NCBI RefSeq assembly: GCF_017982655.1
Contig: NZ_JABXYX010000081.1
Location: 1 to 35,152, forward strand
Source of the DNA: Brasilonema sp. CT11
Lineage (GTDB): Bacteria > Cyanobacteriota > Cyanobacteriia > Cyanobacteriales > Nostocaceae
Length of the DNA stretch: 35,152 bases
Direction of reading: 5' to 3'
How positions within the stretch are numbered: position 1 is the first letter of the stretch; the number at the start of each line of letters is the position of its first letter. The position numbers were made by a program, and so were the translations under genes. Shown one piece after another: positions 8,783-17,430 of the stretch. A model generated the notes under the pieces. That model saw nothing but the letters and a program-made list of their open reading frames with translations, was not told where the DNA came from and made no database searches.

Positions 8783-8820
8783 TGAGTTCTGAGTCTCTTT
8801 GTTTCAACACTCAGAACTCA
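8783..8820 (+). repeat. 12-bp-stem hairpin in the leader of the NurA gene
   Basis: TGAGTTCTGAGT (8783-8794) pairs perfectly with ACTCAGAACTCA (8809-8820), 27 bp before the NurA ATG. The sequence resembles an interspersed repeat. Its position in the leader could affect translation or mark a 3' end, but neither can be shown here. Confidence 0.6.
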
Positions 8821-8847
8821 TACTTCACAACTGGTAAACTTACGATT

Positions 8848-10038
8848 ATGCTTGACCTCACTAAACTGGCAAGACAAATGCAGGGCTTGAGTCAACATCT
8901 GACGCAAGAGGCGGCTGCTAGTCGCCAGCGTTTAGAATTGGCTCAAAAACATTTTCAAAATGCTGTGGGATGTCAGGACGAGTTGGTACAGCGACAGGAA
9001 AAATGGCGCGATCGCATCCTCTTTGCCAATGCGACTCCCCTAGAACCACTCAATACCTGTATTGATATCCCGGTTCCCCCTAAAATACACACCGTCATTG
9101 CAACCGATGGTTCCCAAATATCTCCCAGTCACCACGAAATTGCCTATTGTTATCTTCTAAATATTGGTAGAGTTGTCTTACATTACGGACAAAACCGTTA
9201 CCCACTTCTAGATAGTTTACCGGAGATATTTTATCGCCCCGAGGATTTATATTTTTCTCGCAAATGGGGTATTCGTACTGAAGAATGGATGGGTTTTTGC
9301 CGTACATCAAGTGAAGCAACGGTGCTGACAGAACTGGCTTGCAGTGTAAAAGAGGACAGGGGGATAGAAGAAGTCCCTACGTTAGCGATGGTGGATGGTT
9401 CGTTGATTTACTGGTTTTTAGAACAATTACCTTTAGAGGCACGTGATCGCATCTTACCCCCCATCTTGGAAGCTTGGCAAAAGTTGCGTGATGCTCAAAT
9501 TCCCCTGATGGGTTATGTGAGTGCTTCTCGCAATGTTGAAGGCATGAACTTTTTGCGTCTTTTAGCTTGTCCCCACACAGTACCAGATTGTGCAAGCTTT
9601 TGCCCAAATCAACTCGAAAAAGTCCCTTGCAAAGTCTTTGAACCTTTACGAGATACAACTCTTTTATCCACTCTACTTAAACCAGGACAACGCGGTTGCT
9701 TATGGCGCAGCAATGTTCGTATTCTTGACTTATACCAAGACCAACAAATTTACTTTTGTTACGTACATGTTGGTACCGAAATTGCCCGGATAGAAGTGCC
9801 ATCATGGGTAGCCCAGAACACAACAATGTTTGATCTAGCACTAGGACTGATGTTAGCACAAGTGCAGAAAGGATATGGGTATCCAGTGGCGATCGCCGAA
9901 GCGCATAATCAGGCGGTGGTACGTGGCGGGGATAAGGCGCGATTCTTTGCAATCCTTGAAAGACAGATGATCAAAGCTGGTATAAAAAATGTTGGTACTT
10001 CTTACAAGGAAGCTAGAAAGCGTGGCAGTATTGCTTAG
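8848..10038 (+). CDS. NurA-domain nuclease family protein
   Basis: 396 residues from the ATG at 8848. A TTG at 8779 in the same frame is rejected because the intervening DNA is a hairpin repeat. The N-terminal ~70 residues are helical and polar, likely coiled coil (QGLSQHLTQEAAASRQRLEL). The NurA core begins with IATDGSQISPSHHE (D87 of the conserved DGS motif) and a second acidic motif AMVDGSLIYW lies near residue 182; both are expected to bind Mn2+. The C-terminal IAEAHNQAVVRGGDK region supplies the remaining conserved His/Asp. NurA enzymes are 5'-3' exonucleases that work with the HerA translocase in archaeal break repair. No HerA-like gene is adjacent here, so the cellular role in this organism is open. 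Confidence 0.8.
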   Translation: MLDLTKLARQMQGLSQHLTQEAAASRQRLELAQKHFQNAVGCQDELVQRQEKWRDRILFANATPLEPLNTCIDIPVPPKIHTVIATDGSQISPSHHEIAYCYLLNIGRVVLHYGQNRYPLLDSLPEIFYRPEDLYFSRKWGIRTEEWMGFCRTSSEATVLTELACSVKEDRGIEEVPTLAMVDGSLIYWFLEQLPLEARDRILPPILEAWQKLRDAQIPLMGYVSASRNVEGMNFLRLLACPHTVPDCASFCPNQLEKVPCKVFEPLRDTTLLSTLLKPGQRGCLWRSNVRILDLYQDQQIYFCYVHVGTEIARIEVPSWVAQNTTMFDLALGLMLAQVQKGYGYPVAIAEAHNQAVVRGGDKARFFAILERQMIKAGIKNVGTSYKEARKRGSIA

Positions 10039-10402
10039 TCATTTCAGAATGATATGCAAATATCGACAGAAAAAAGTGATGACACCTGTAAAGTAATGTC
10101 TGGGGAACAGCGCCTACCCCGCCACGTTCCCTTGACGAACTACTAGCCGCTTAAAAGGACAATAAGCAATTTAAAATTCAAAATTTAAAGTTCAAAAAGA
10201 ATAAAAAAGGGTGCTGGCAAAGATCTTACCTGTGGACTGTGTGCAAATTAAAGGCGTGACGGGTTAGACATCGCAAAATTATACTGCAATGAGTATAGCC
10301 ACGCACACAGCGCAAATCTTACAATTTTTCAATCTTTATCTTCTGATTGCACTTGGCGTATAGTCATAATCTATGTCGGTGAGCAACAAGGCTTGATTAT
10401 CT
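10039..10402. other. Intergenic region upstream of nrdJ fragment
   Basis: About 360 bp with a TTTAAAATTCAAAATTTAAAG-like AT-rich direct repeat near 10165-10195 and scattered short hairpins. It probably includes the former promoter and leader of nrdJ. I looked for a cobalamin riboswitch, as B12-dependent enzymes are often so regulated, and could not recognise the conserved B12-box elements. Confidence 0.4.
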
Positions 10403-10573
10403 ATGGTTCGTGAACTTGAAAAGAAACGCCAAGGTGCAAAATTTCCACAAACTGCCCCAGCTGCCAATCCAGTGTTTTTTAGAACCTATAGCCGTCGTCA
10501 AGAGGCTGGAGTGAGGGAGACTTGGGAGCAGGTGTGCGATCGCACCTTAAAGATTCGATCAGTTTATTGTTGA
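10403..10573 (+). pseudogene. nrdJ: 5' fragment of class II ribonucleotide reductase (nrdJ)
   Basis: From the ATG at 10403 the frame reads MVRELEKKRQGAKFPQTAPA, then ANPVFFRTYSRR...RETWEQVCDRTL, matching the opening of cyanobacterial adenosylcobalamin-dependent ribonucleotide reductases. After about 50 residues it leaves the family and stops at 10573, whereas the intact enzyme is many hundreds of residues long. The loss of similarity falls right after a HIP1 octamer (GCGATCGC, 10536-10543). This cannot be a working reductase. An intact copy presumably exists elsewhere; the fragment could be a partial duplication or the residue of a gene broken here by deletion or rearrangement. Confidence 0.75.
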
Positions 10574-10595
10574 TTTCCTCGCTGATAAGTAAAAT

Positions 10596-10620
10596 TCCCA
10601 AACGCAGTTTGCGTTTGGGA
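10596..10620. repeat. 10-bp-stem perfect hairpin
   Basis: TCCCAAACGC (10596-10605) pairs with GCGTTTGGGA (10611-10620) around AGTTT, followed by GAAAAAG. It sits between the nrdJ fragment and the small membrane-protein gene, 31 bp before the latter's ATG. It could be a terminator for transcription from the nrdJ side or a leader structure. Confidence 0.5.
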
Positions 10621-10651
10621 GAAAAAGCACATTTATTTGCAAAAAAATATT

Positions 10652-10924
10652 ATGTCAAAAAATGGCAGTGAGTCGCAATTGGACAATTATGCAAGTTTCA
10701 GTCAAATCGAAGACAAGTTCAATCAAACAAAATTGACACAGAGGATTGCCATAGCAGGCAAGATTGTTGCCTTAGCTATGGTTATCTCGATTCATGGAGT
10801 TGGATTTGGTTTAATCTTTTCCAAAAGAATCGAGCTTGGGGTTACCATCTTGAGTTCTGGATTTCTGGCAAGTGTTGAGTGTCTTAAGTTGACGCAGGAT
10901 ACACAGAAACGAAAACCCAGATAG
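10652..10924 (+). CDS. Small two-helix membrane protein, unknown
   Basis: 90 residues from the ATG at 10652; the frame also opens at TTG 10637, which adds only five residues. The first 30 residues are polar (SKNGSESQLDNYASFSQIED). Two hydrophobic segments follow, at about residues 33-53 (IAIAGKIVALAMVISIHGVG) and 60-76 (LGVTILSSGFLASVECL), and the end is basic (TQKRKPR). I do not recognise the family. Well-formed hairpins flank it (10596-10620 upstream, 10940-10964 downstream), suggesting a compact single-gene transcript. It could be a membrane-anchored regulator or a small toxin-like peptide, but nothing here decides that. Confidence 0.5.
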   Translation: MSKNGSESQLDNYASFSQIEDKFNQTKLTQRIAIAGKIVALAMVISIHGVGFGLIFSKRIELGVTILSSGFLASVECLKLTQDTQKRKPR

Positions 10925-10939
10925 GGCAGGCGTTTTTGC

Positions 10940-10964
10940 TCACTCCGTTTTCAAAGCGGAGTGA
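10940..10964 (+). terminator. Hairpin after the small membrane-protein gene
   Basis: TCACTCCG pairs with CGGAGTGA around a 9-base loop, 13 bp past the stop codon, followed by AT-rich ATAATTAT. A plausible terminator without a strict U-tract. Confidence 0.5.
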
Positions 10965-11168
10965 ATAATTATCAGAAGCTGCTCTGGTTTTACGTTCCAA
11001 AAGTTGGTTTACAGACAACGAAGTCAAGGATTTTTGTTTATACCTCTTTGCCTTTGAAGATGTACAACTCCAAACAGTACCCTTACTGATATCCTTAAAC
11101 CAACAAGATGATGCTGCCAAGCAGCCGCTACGCGAACGCAAAAAAAATTGTCGAGGCAAAAGTAAACG

Positions 11169-12815
11169 ATGGAAATCTCAACAGTTAAGACTCCCCGCTG
11201 GTTTGTTCGCAGAGATATAGATGGTTTGTTTGGGCTTTTCCTCGACAACTTGATTCAAATTTTGTTGATTGTCAATTTGTGTCAAGGGGTACTTGGCTTT
11301 TCTCCTTCCCTGGTATACGGACGTATTCTGCCAGGAATTGCTTTGAGTTTAATTGTTGGTAACTTTTATTATGGGTGGTTAGCTTACAAACAAGGGCAGC
11401 GGGAACAACGGGATGATATCACTGCTTTGCCTTATGGTATTAATACAGTGAGCCTTTTTGCTTATGTTTTTTTGGTGATGTTGCCTGTGCGGTTGACGGC
11501 GATCGCCCAAGGTGTATCATCAGAACAAGCTGCTGAACTCGCATGGCAAGCCGGTTTGGTTGCTTGCTTAGGTTCAGGTTTGATTGAGTTAGTCGGTGCA
11601 TGGATTGGTAATCCTCTGCGTCGCCTTGTTCCTCGTGCAGCGATGCTTTCCACTTTGGGTGGTATTGCTATAACTTTCATTGCGATTGGCTTTCTATTTC
11701 GGACTTTTGCCAATCCCGTAGTTGGTTTAGTTCCTCTAGGCATTATCTTAATTACCTACTTTGGACAAGTTCGCTTTGCTATCCCTGGTGGATTATTAGC
11801 AGTGCTTTTGGGAATTGGTTTGGCGTGGGGTACAGGTTTGGTGAGTTGGGATAACGCCAAGTTCGCCACTGCACTACAACCGATAGGAGTTTACATACCA
11901 AGGTTATGGTTAGGGGATTTATGGAATAGTCGCGCAGTCTTACTCGACTATTTCAGCATCATCTTACCAATGGGATTATTTAACCTTGTCGGTAGCTTGC
12001 AAAACTTAGAAAGTGCTGAAGCTGCTGGAGATGCTTATCCTGTAGCCCCAAGTCTTGCGGCTAATGGTATTGGTACATTGGTTGCAGCTATTTGTGGTTC
12101 TTGTTTCCCAACAACCATTTATATTGGACATCCTGGTTGGAAAGCTTTAGGTGCAAGAGTCGGCTACTCCATTCTCAACGGTATTTTTATGGGCTTGCTG
12201 TGCTTAAGTGGAACCGTTGCCATCCTTGCCTATTTTGTCCCCGTTGAAGCTGGAATGGCAATTGTGTTATGGATTGGCATCGTCATTGTAGCTCAAAGCT
12301 TTACAGCAACTCCTTCTCACCATGCTCCGGCTGTTGTTGTTGGTTTGTTACCAGGTATTGCAGGTTGGGGCGCTTTAATTGCTAAAAATGCATTACGTGC
12401 AGCAGGTTTGGGAACACCGGAAAAACCCCTGACACCTGCTTTAATTGAACTGTTTAAATTGAGCGATACATATATTGATGGTGCTTTTGCTTTGGAGCAG
12501 GGCTTTATTTTTTCAGCTATGATTTTAGCTGCCATCACAGTTTATATTATTGAGCGAGACTTCCGCAAAGCTGCTTATTGGTCTATAGCCGCAGCTTTCC
12601 TCTCTTGGTTTGGCTTGATGCACAGCTATCGTTGGACTGTAGCAGATACTGTTGTCAATTTGGGTTTTGGAACTGGAACGCCTTGGGCTGTGGGCTACAT
12701 TTTACTAGCTATTCTCTTTTTCTACACCGAATGGCAAGCGCGTCGTCAGAAAGGAAATCAAAAGGTTGTTCCATCGTCATCACAAGATGCTTTTGATGGA
12801 AATTTAGAGAAATGA
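11169..12815 (+). CDS. NCS2-type (xanthine/uracil-like) permease
   Basis: 548 residues, strongly hydrophobic, with about 12-14 membrane segments. The ALPYGINT motif near residue 86, the long loop RDDITALPYG before it, and the AEAAGDAYPVAPSLAANGIG region (about residues 285-304) match the AzgA-like branch of the nucleobase-ascorbate transporter family. The second half keeps the inverted-repeat fold (AIVLWIGIVIVAQSF). It probably imports a purine, pyrimidine or related compound by cation symport across the plasma membrane. Substrate uncertain; some NCS2 relatives have quite different substrates. There is no adjacent purine-catabolism gene. The start ATG at 11169 has no obvious Shine-Dalgarno but directly precedes the first basic/hydrophobic segment. 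Confidence 0.82.
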   Translation: MEISTVKTPRWFVRRDIDGLFGLFLDNLIQILLIVNLCQGVLGFSPSLVYGRILPGIALSLIVGNFYYGWLAYKQGQREQRDDITALPYGINTVSLFAYVFLVMLPVRLTAIAQGVSSEQAAELAWQAGLVACLGSGLIELVGAWIGNPLRRLVPRAAMLSTLGGIAITFIAIGFLFRTFANPVVGLVPLGIILITYFGQVRFAIPGGLLAVLLGIGLAWGTGLVSWDNAKFATALQPIGVYIPRLWLGDLWNSRAVLLDYFSIILPMGLFNLVGSLQNLESAEAAGDAYPVAPSLAANGIGTLVAAICGSCFPTTIYIGHPGWKALGARVGYSILNGIFMGLLCLSGTVAILAYFVPVEAGMAIVLWIGIVIVAQSFTATPSHHAPAVVVGLLPGIAGWGALIAKNALRAAGLGTPEKPLTPALIELFKLSDTYIDGAFALEQGFIFSAMILAAITVYIIERDFRKAAYWSIAAAFLSWFGLMHSYRWTVADTVVNLGFGTGTPWAVGYILLAILFFYTEWQARRQKGNQKVVPSSSQDAFDGNLEK

Positions 12816-13418
12816 GGTTATGTTCATACCCACCGTCCAACCTCTGATATCTACTCCCATCAGCCAGATTTAAATAAGGTTGGATATTTTTTCGCGTGTT
12901 TGTGCCTTTATGTGAATCATATTGCTATAGCAGGGAACACTTAACAGACTTGAAAGCCTCTTGGTGACCGTGTTTTCTCATTAGTTCGTATCCTAATCTA
13001 CCTGGCGACTGCCATATATCTACTACTTATAATTGCTATATCTCTTACTTATAATAGCCACATCTTTGAGATTGAGACCAGTTCACTGTATCTATGCTCT
13101 TAAGCTAACTGAAAATCCAGCTTACTCCTTGAGGATTAGTCGGTTTATTCCTATGGTAGAAGGTTGAGAAAAACAATAGCAGGTATCGTACTAACTAGTA
13201 GTGTAAATTATACAAATAGCAGATTATGTTATTCGATTCCACAAAGGATCTTGCAGAGTTATTAAAGATAGCTATTGTTTCTATCGTAGGAAAAAAGCTT
13301 ATAAAAAGTTCAGATGAAGTTATAAGTCTCGAAAAAACTAGCAGTTTATAACAGTTCTCATTTTTAAAAAAGCAGACAATTTATCAATAAAACTTGCAAC
13401 ACAAAATCAACAAAAACT
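12816..13418. other. Intergenic region, about 600 bp, with one possible 41-residue ORF
   Basis: AT-rich upstream region of the Gly/Thr-rich secreted protein. TATAAT-like hexamers occur near 13025 and 13048. A short frame from ATG 13226 to 13351 encodes 41 residues (MLFDSTKDLAELLKIAIVSI then a Lys/Ser-rich end) but lacks a Shine-Dalgarno and has no recognised relatives, so I do not call it a gene. No terminator or RNA gene is recognised. Confidence 0.4.
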
Positions 13419-14231
13419 ATGAAACTTTCTCATTTATCTAAAAATGTTTGGGCTAGCGCCTTCGCTCTCGGTTTAGCTACTTTGACTTTAACTCTACCTG
13501 TTTCTGCCCAATCTGGTGGTGGAGGTGGTGGTAGTGGAGGATCAGGTGGTGCCAGCGGTGGTAGTGGTGCTGGCACTGGTAGTACAGGTACAGGTACAGG
13601 TACAGGCACTACCAGTACAGGTACAGGTACAGGCACAGGCACTACCGGTACAGGTACAGGCACAGGCACTACCGGTACAGGTACAGGTACAGGTACAGGC
13701 ACAGGCACTACAGGTACAGGCACAGGCACTACAGGTACAGGCACAGGCACTACAGGTACAGGCATGGGTACGGGCACTACAGGTACAGGTACGACAGATG
13801 GTACAGGAACGAGCGGTACCGGTACAGGTACAGGCACTACAGGCACTGGTACAACAAATGGGACGGGTACGACTGGTACTGGCACTGACACCACTGGTGG
13901 TGGCACTACAGGCACCGGTACAACAACTGGTAGTGGCGCTGGTGACACAACTGGTGGCACTACTGGAACTGGTACAACAAATGGTACGGGTACAACTGGT
14001 AGTGGCACTGACACCACTGGTGGGACAACTGGTACAGGTACTGGTAGCACCACAGACACGACAACAAATAATCAAGGTGTTAGAGGGGTGACAACCGAGA
14101 GCCATTCTGACTGGGGTTGGCTTGGTTTACTTGGTCTTGCAGGTCTTGCAGGTCTTATTCCTAAACGCTCTCAAACCCGAGTAGTTCGCGATCCCAATGA
14201 AGTAACGCGTCCTGGATCTACTAAGTTATAG
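13419..14231 (+). CDS. Secreted Gly/Thr-repeat protein with C-terminal WGxxGxxG-type segment
   Basis: 270 residues. An N-terminal signal peptide ([20 protein letters not shown], cleavage likely after VSA at residue 30) leads into a Gly/Ser linker. About 175 residues of near-perfect TGTGTG/TTGTGTG low-complexity repeat follow, then a short unique segment and a C-terminal hydrophobic stretch starting [16 protein letters not shown] (W232) with a basic end (PKRSQTR). The W-G-x-L-G-L-x-G pattern followed by a basic cluster is that of WGxxGxxG-type cyanobacterial proteins, in which the segment may act as a membrane or sorting anchor. The repeat probably forms a flexible extracellular or periplasmic spacer rich in O-glycosylatable Thr (inference). 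No catalytic domain. The ATG at 13419 is followed directly by the signal peptide. Confidence 0.8.
   Translation: MKLSHLSKNVWASAFALGLATLTLTLPVSAQSGGGGGGSGGSGGASGGSGAGTGSTGTGTGTGTTSTGTGTGTGTTGTGTGTGTTGTGTGTGTGTGTTGTGTGTTGTGTGTTGTGMGTGTTGTGTTDGTGTSGTGTGTGTTGTGTTNGTGTTGTGTDTTGGGTTGTGTTTGSGAGDTTGGTTGTGTTNGTGTTGSGTDTTGGTTGTGTGSTTDTTTNNQGVRGVTTESHSDWGWLGLLGLAGLAGLIPKRSQTRVVRDPNEVTRPGSTKL
13578..14050 (+). repeat. Gly/Thr-coding minisatellite (GGTACA/GGCACT hexamers)
   Basis: About 470 bp built from six-base units GGTACA, GGCACA, GGCACT and GGTACG, with longer higher-order blocks such as GGCACTACAGGTACAGGCAC repeated in the middle. Being a multiple of three and free of stops, it keeps several frames on both strands open for most of its length; those other frames are artefacts of the repeat. 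It is prone to slippage, so length may vary between strains or in assemblies. Confidence 0.9.
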
Positions 14232-14442
14232 GGCTTTGCTGAAGGTAGGGGGTAAAGGGGAATAATAATTCCACACAAATTGAGTATCGTGAACTCTTTA
14301 CCGCCGCCTTGAGCCAATTCTTAGAGCATGACTTTAGATATTAAATTTAATTATTAGAAATTCTAAATAAGATAACCGCGCTCAGGTACAAACTGCGTTA
14401 CCCTGGTATACGCCTCGTGTTTTTCACTGGTGGGAAACGTAT

Positions 14443-17073
14443 ATGTCCTTTGTCCCTTTGCACATTCATAGTGATTACAGTCTGCTTGATGGAGCAAGCC
14501 AACTCCCAGATTTAGCAGATCGCGCCATAGAACTGGGGATTAAAGCAATAGCCCTGACAGATCATGGTGTGATGTATGGTGCGATCGAACTGATTAAAAT
14601 CTGCCGCAATAAAAATATCAAGCCAATTATTGGCAATGAAATGTATATCATTAACGGCGATTTTACAAAACAAGAACGCCGTCCCCGCTATCATCAAGTT
14701 GTTTTAGCCAAAAATACAAAAGGATATAAAAATTTAGTTAAGATCACAACAGTTTCTCATCTTCAAGGTGTACAGGGCAAAGGGATTTTTTCCCGTCCTT
14801 GCGTAAATAAAGAATTATTAAAAGAGTACCATGAAGGCTTAATTGTAACGAGTGCTTGTTTGGGTGGAGAAGTTCCGCAAGCAATTCTCAGTGGGAAATT
14901 AGAGGCCGCACGTAAAGTTGCTCGGTGGTACAAAGAAGTCTTTGGTGAAGATTATTATTTAGAAATTCAAGACCACGGATCGCAAGAAGACCGGATTGTG
15001 AATGTAGAAATTGTCAAAATTGCGCGGGAACTTGATATTAAAATTGTTGCCACCAATGACTCACATTTTATTTCTTGTTACGATGTTGAAGCACACGATG
15101 CTTTGCTATGCATTCAAACTGGCAAATTGATTGCTGAAGATAATCGAATGCGTTATAGCGGTACAGAATATCTCAAATCTGCTGAGGAAATGAAGGCGCT
15201 GTTTCGCGACCATTTGCCAGATGATGTTATTGAAGAAGCTGTAATAACTACAGTTGAAGTTGCAGAGAAAGTCGAACCTTACCAGATTTTAGGTGAACCT
15301 CGCATTCCCAATTATCCCATCCCATCTGGTCATACTGCTGATACATATGTTGAAGAAGTTGCTTGGCAAGGACTTTTACAGAAATTAAATCGTAAATCTA
15401 GAAATGAAATTGACCAAACTTATAAAGATAGGTTGGAGTATGAACTAAAAATGATTCAGAAGATGGGTTTCTCCAGCTACTTTTTAGTTGTATGGGACTA
15501 CATCAAATTCGCTAGAGACAAGAATATTCCTGTAGGTCCTGGTCGCGGTTCTGCTGCAGGGTCATTGGTTGCTTACACTATGGGAATTACTAACATTGAC
15601 CCCGTACATCATGGACTCCTCTTTGAAAGATTCCTCAATCCAGAACGGAAATCCATGCCTGATATTGATACAGATTTCTGTATTGAACAACGGGATAAAG
15701 TCATTGATTATGTTACAGAAAAATACGGTAAAGAGAGAGTCGCCCAAATCATTACCTTTAACCGCTTGACTTCTAAAGCAGTTTTAAAAGATGTTGCCAG
15801 AGTCTTAAATATTCCCTATGGAGAATCAGACAAAATGGCAAAGCTTATTCCTGTTTCCCGAGGGAAACCCACCAAACTCAAAGTGATGATTTCCGACGCA
15901 ACACCGGAACCAGAGTTTAAAGAAAAATATGATAGTGATCCAAGGGTACAGCATTGGGTTGATATGGCAATTCGTATTGAGGGAACAAACAAAACATTTG
16001 GTGTGCACGCAGCTGGTGTAGTGATTTCTGCTGAACCATTAGATGAGATTGTCCCACTACAAAAAAATAACGACGGTTCTGTGATTACCCAGTATTTCAT
16101 GGAAGATTTGGAATCACTAGGCTTGCTAAAAATGGATTTTCTGGGTTTAAAAAACTTAACTATGATTCAGAAAACCATCGATTTGATTTCGCAAAACAAA
16201 GGATTTAGAATTGATCCATACGACATCACGAGTCAAGAAAGAAAAGCTCAAAGAATTTTAGCCAAAGGCGAATATAACACCTTACCAAAAGACGTTCAAA
16301 AGACTTACGAACTATTAGAGGCAGGCGAATTAGAAGGTATTTTTCAATTAGAATCTTCTGGTATGCGGCAAATAGTACGCGATTTAAAGCCTTCCAATAT
16401 AGAAGATATTTCTTCAATTTTAGCACTTTATCGACCAGGTCCATTAGATGCAGGACTGATTCCCAAATTTATTAACCGCAAGCATGGTCGAGAAAATATT
16501 GACTATGAAACCCAAATTCTAGAACCAATCTTAGATGAGACCTATGGAATTATGGTCTATCAAGAGCAGATTATGAAAATTGCTCAAGATATGGCTGGAT
16601 ATTCTTTAGGACAGGCAGATTTGCTGCGCCGTGCAATGGGAAAAAAGAAAGTTGAGGAAATGATGAAGCAGCGAGAAAAGTTTGTGGATGGCGCTGCTAA
16701 AAATGGAGTCAAAAAACAAATTGCTGAAGAATTATTCGGGCAAATGTTGAAATTTGCTGAATATTGTCTCAGCTATGACACAGAAGTGTTAACGGTAGAA
16801 TATGGGTTTTTACCTATTGGGCAAATTGTAGAAAAAAGAATTGAATGTAGCGTGTACACAGTTGATAGTAACGGAAATATTTACACACAACCTATTGCTC
16901 AATGGCATAATCGTGGTCAACAAGAAGTTTTTGAATACTGTCTAGAGGATGGTTCTGTTATTCAGACAACAAAAGACCATAAATTTATGACGACTGATGA
17001 GCAAATGTTGCCTATTGATGAAATATTTGAACGGGGTTTGGAGTTGATGCAGGTCAAGGGTTTACCTAAATAG
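14443..17073 (+). CDS. dnaE-N: DNA polymerase III alpha subunit, N-terminal half, with split-intein N fragment
   Basis: 876 residues: 774 of N-extein plus a 102-residue N-intein. The PHP domain opens with [11 protein letters not shown] (H7, H9) and LTDHGVMYG (D40, H41). The polymerase palm includes [11 protein letters not shown] near residue 365, PDIDTDF with catalytic D407 and D409, and the third acidic residue D565 in [12 protein letters not shown]. The extein ends ...LKFAEY at 774. The protein cannot act alone. In cyanobacteria the C-terminal half is encoded by a distant dnaE-C gene beginning with the matching C-intein, and the two are joined by protein trans-splicing to give the replicative polymerase. 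The stop at 17073 is therefore genuine and not a truncation. The start [13 protein letters not shown] is typical for the family. Confidence 0.97.
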   Translation: MSFVPLHIHSDYSLLDGASQLPDLADRAIELGIKAIALTDHGVMYGAIELIKICRNKNIKPIIGNEMYIINGDFTKQERRPRYHQVVLAKNTKGYKNLVKITTVSHLQGVQGKGIFSRPCVNKELLKEYHEGLIVTSACLGGEVPQAILSGKLEAARKVARWYKEVFGEDYYLEIQDHGSQEDRIVNVEIVKIARELDIKIVATNDSHFISCYDVEAHDALLCIQTGKLIAEDNRMRYSGTEYLKSAEEMKALFRDHLPDDVIEEAVITTVEVAEKVEPYQILGEPRIPNYPIPSGHTADTYVEEVAWQGLLQKLNRKSRNEIDQTYKDRLEYELKMIQKMGFSSYFLVVWDYIKFARDKNIPVGPGRGSAAGSLVAYTMGITNIDPVHHGLLFERFLNPERKSMPDIDTDFCIEQRDKVIDYVTEKYGKERVAQIITFNRLTSKAVLKDVARVLNIPYGESDKMAKLIPVSRGKPTKLKVMISDATPEPEFKEKYDSDPRVQHWVDMAIRIEGTNKTFGVHAAGVVISAEPLDEIVPLQKNNDGSVITQYFMEDLESLGLLKMDFLGLKNLTMIQKTIDLISQNKGFRIDPYDITSQERKAQRILAKGEYNTLPKDVQKTYELLEAGELEGIFQLESSGMRQIVRDLKPSNIEDISSILALYRPGPLDAGLIPKFINRKHGRENIDYETQILEPILDETYGIMVYQEQIMKIAQDMAGYSLGQADLLRRAMGKKKVEEMMKQREKFVDGAAKNGVKKQIAEELFGQMLKFAEYCLSYDTEVLTVEYGFLPIGQIVEKRIECSVYTVDSNGNIYTQPIAQWHNRGQQEVFEYCLEDGSVIQTTKDHKFMTTDEQMLPIDEIFERGLELMQVKGLPK
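16765..17070 (+). other. DnaE split intein, N-terminal fragment (Int-N)
   Basis: Codons 775-876 encode 102 residues from the nucleophilic Cys1 ([20 protein letters not shown]). The block B region TTKDHKFMT contains the TxxH-type Thr and His that assist the first N-S acyl shift, and the fragment ends [10 protein letters not shown]. Length and layout equal those of the fast-splicing Nostoc-type DnaE Int-N, with substitutions such as D5, V8 and F15 relative to the Npu form as I remember it. The matching Int-C must be on another locus. Confidence 0.96.
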
Positions 17074-17430
17074 CTATTAATAAGACATTTAAATATGATG
17101 ATTTTTAATGAATCGTTTATTTTAAATTAAAAATAACTATATATAGTTCCTGCTAAGTTCACTGATTCTTTATAAAGCAGAGTGAAATTTACTTATCCAC
17201 TAACTGAACAATATCGAAATCACGTTCATTTGTGACGTATTCTGCAGCTATATTGACTAATTGTAAAAAATACACTTTGTTTACTGCTAAATTTATGAGA
17301 TAATTTTGTGAACTGTTAAAACTCAGTGAAGACACTTAATTAATTTGTTTGCAAAGTATTAACTATTCTGGTTGATATCAGGGAATAATACTAGATTAGT
17401 GTAGAAATATAAACTACAACGATTGTTTCT
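17074..17430. other. Intergenic region after dnaE-N
   Basis: About 360 bp, AT-rich. On the minus strand, 17190-17330 is open and reads protein-like near its end (NIAAEYVTNERDFDIVQLVD), without a start codon or ribosome-binding site; possibly an old gene remnant but too weak to call. No clear terminator for dnaE-N is visible. Confidence 0.35.

Noticed and set aside
10039-10402. Cobalamin riboswitch in front of the nrdJ fragment
   Set aside because: Expected on biological grounds for a B12-dependent enzyme, but I could not find the conserved B12-box sequence or a convincing fold by eye.
10966-11220. Open plus-strand frame before the permease reading EVKDFCLYLFAFEDVQLQ
   Set aside because: Looks mildly protein-like but has no start codon, opens right after a terminator-like hairpin and runs into the permease gene out of frame; no family recognised.
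13430-14105. Long ORFs in other frames and on the minus strand across the Gly/Thr repeat (Val/Pro-rich, Val/Gln-rich and Thr/Cys-rich products)
   Set aside because: They exist only because the hexameric repeat has no stop in several frames; the frame with a signal peptide and the C-terminal WGxxGxxG-type segment is the real one.
17071-17073. Stop codon truncating dnaE after 876 residues
   Set aside because: Not a frameshift or pseudogene: the stop follows a complete Int-N, as expected for cyanobacterial split dnaE.
17190-17330. Minus-strand open stretch reading NIAAEYVTNERDFDIVQLVD
   Set aside because: No start codon or ribosome-binding site and only about 45 codons; could be an old remnant but not supportable.
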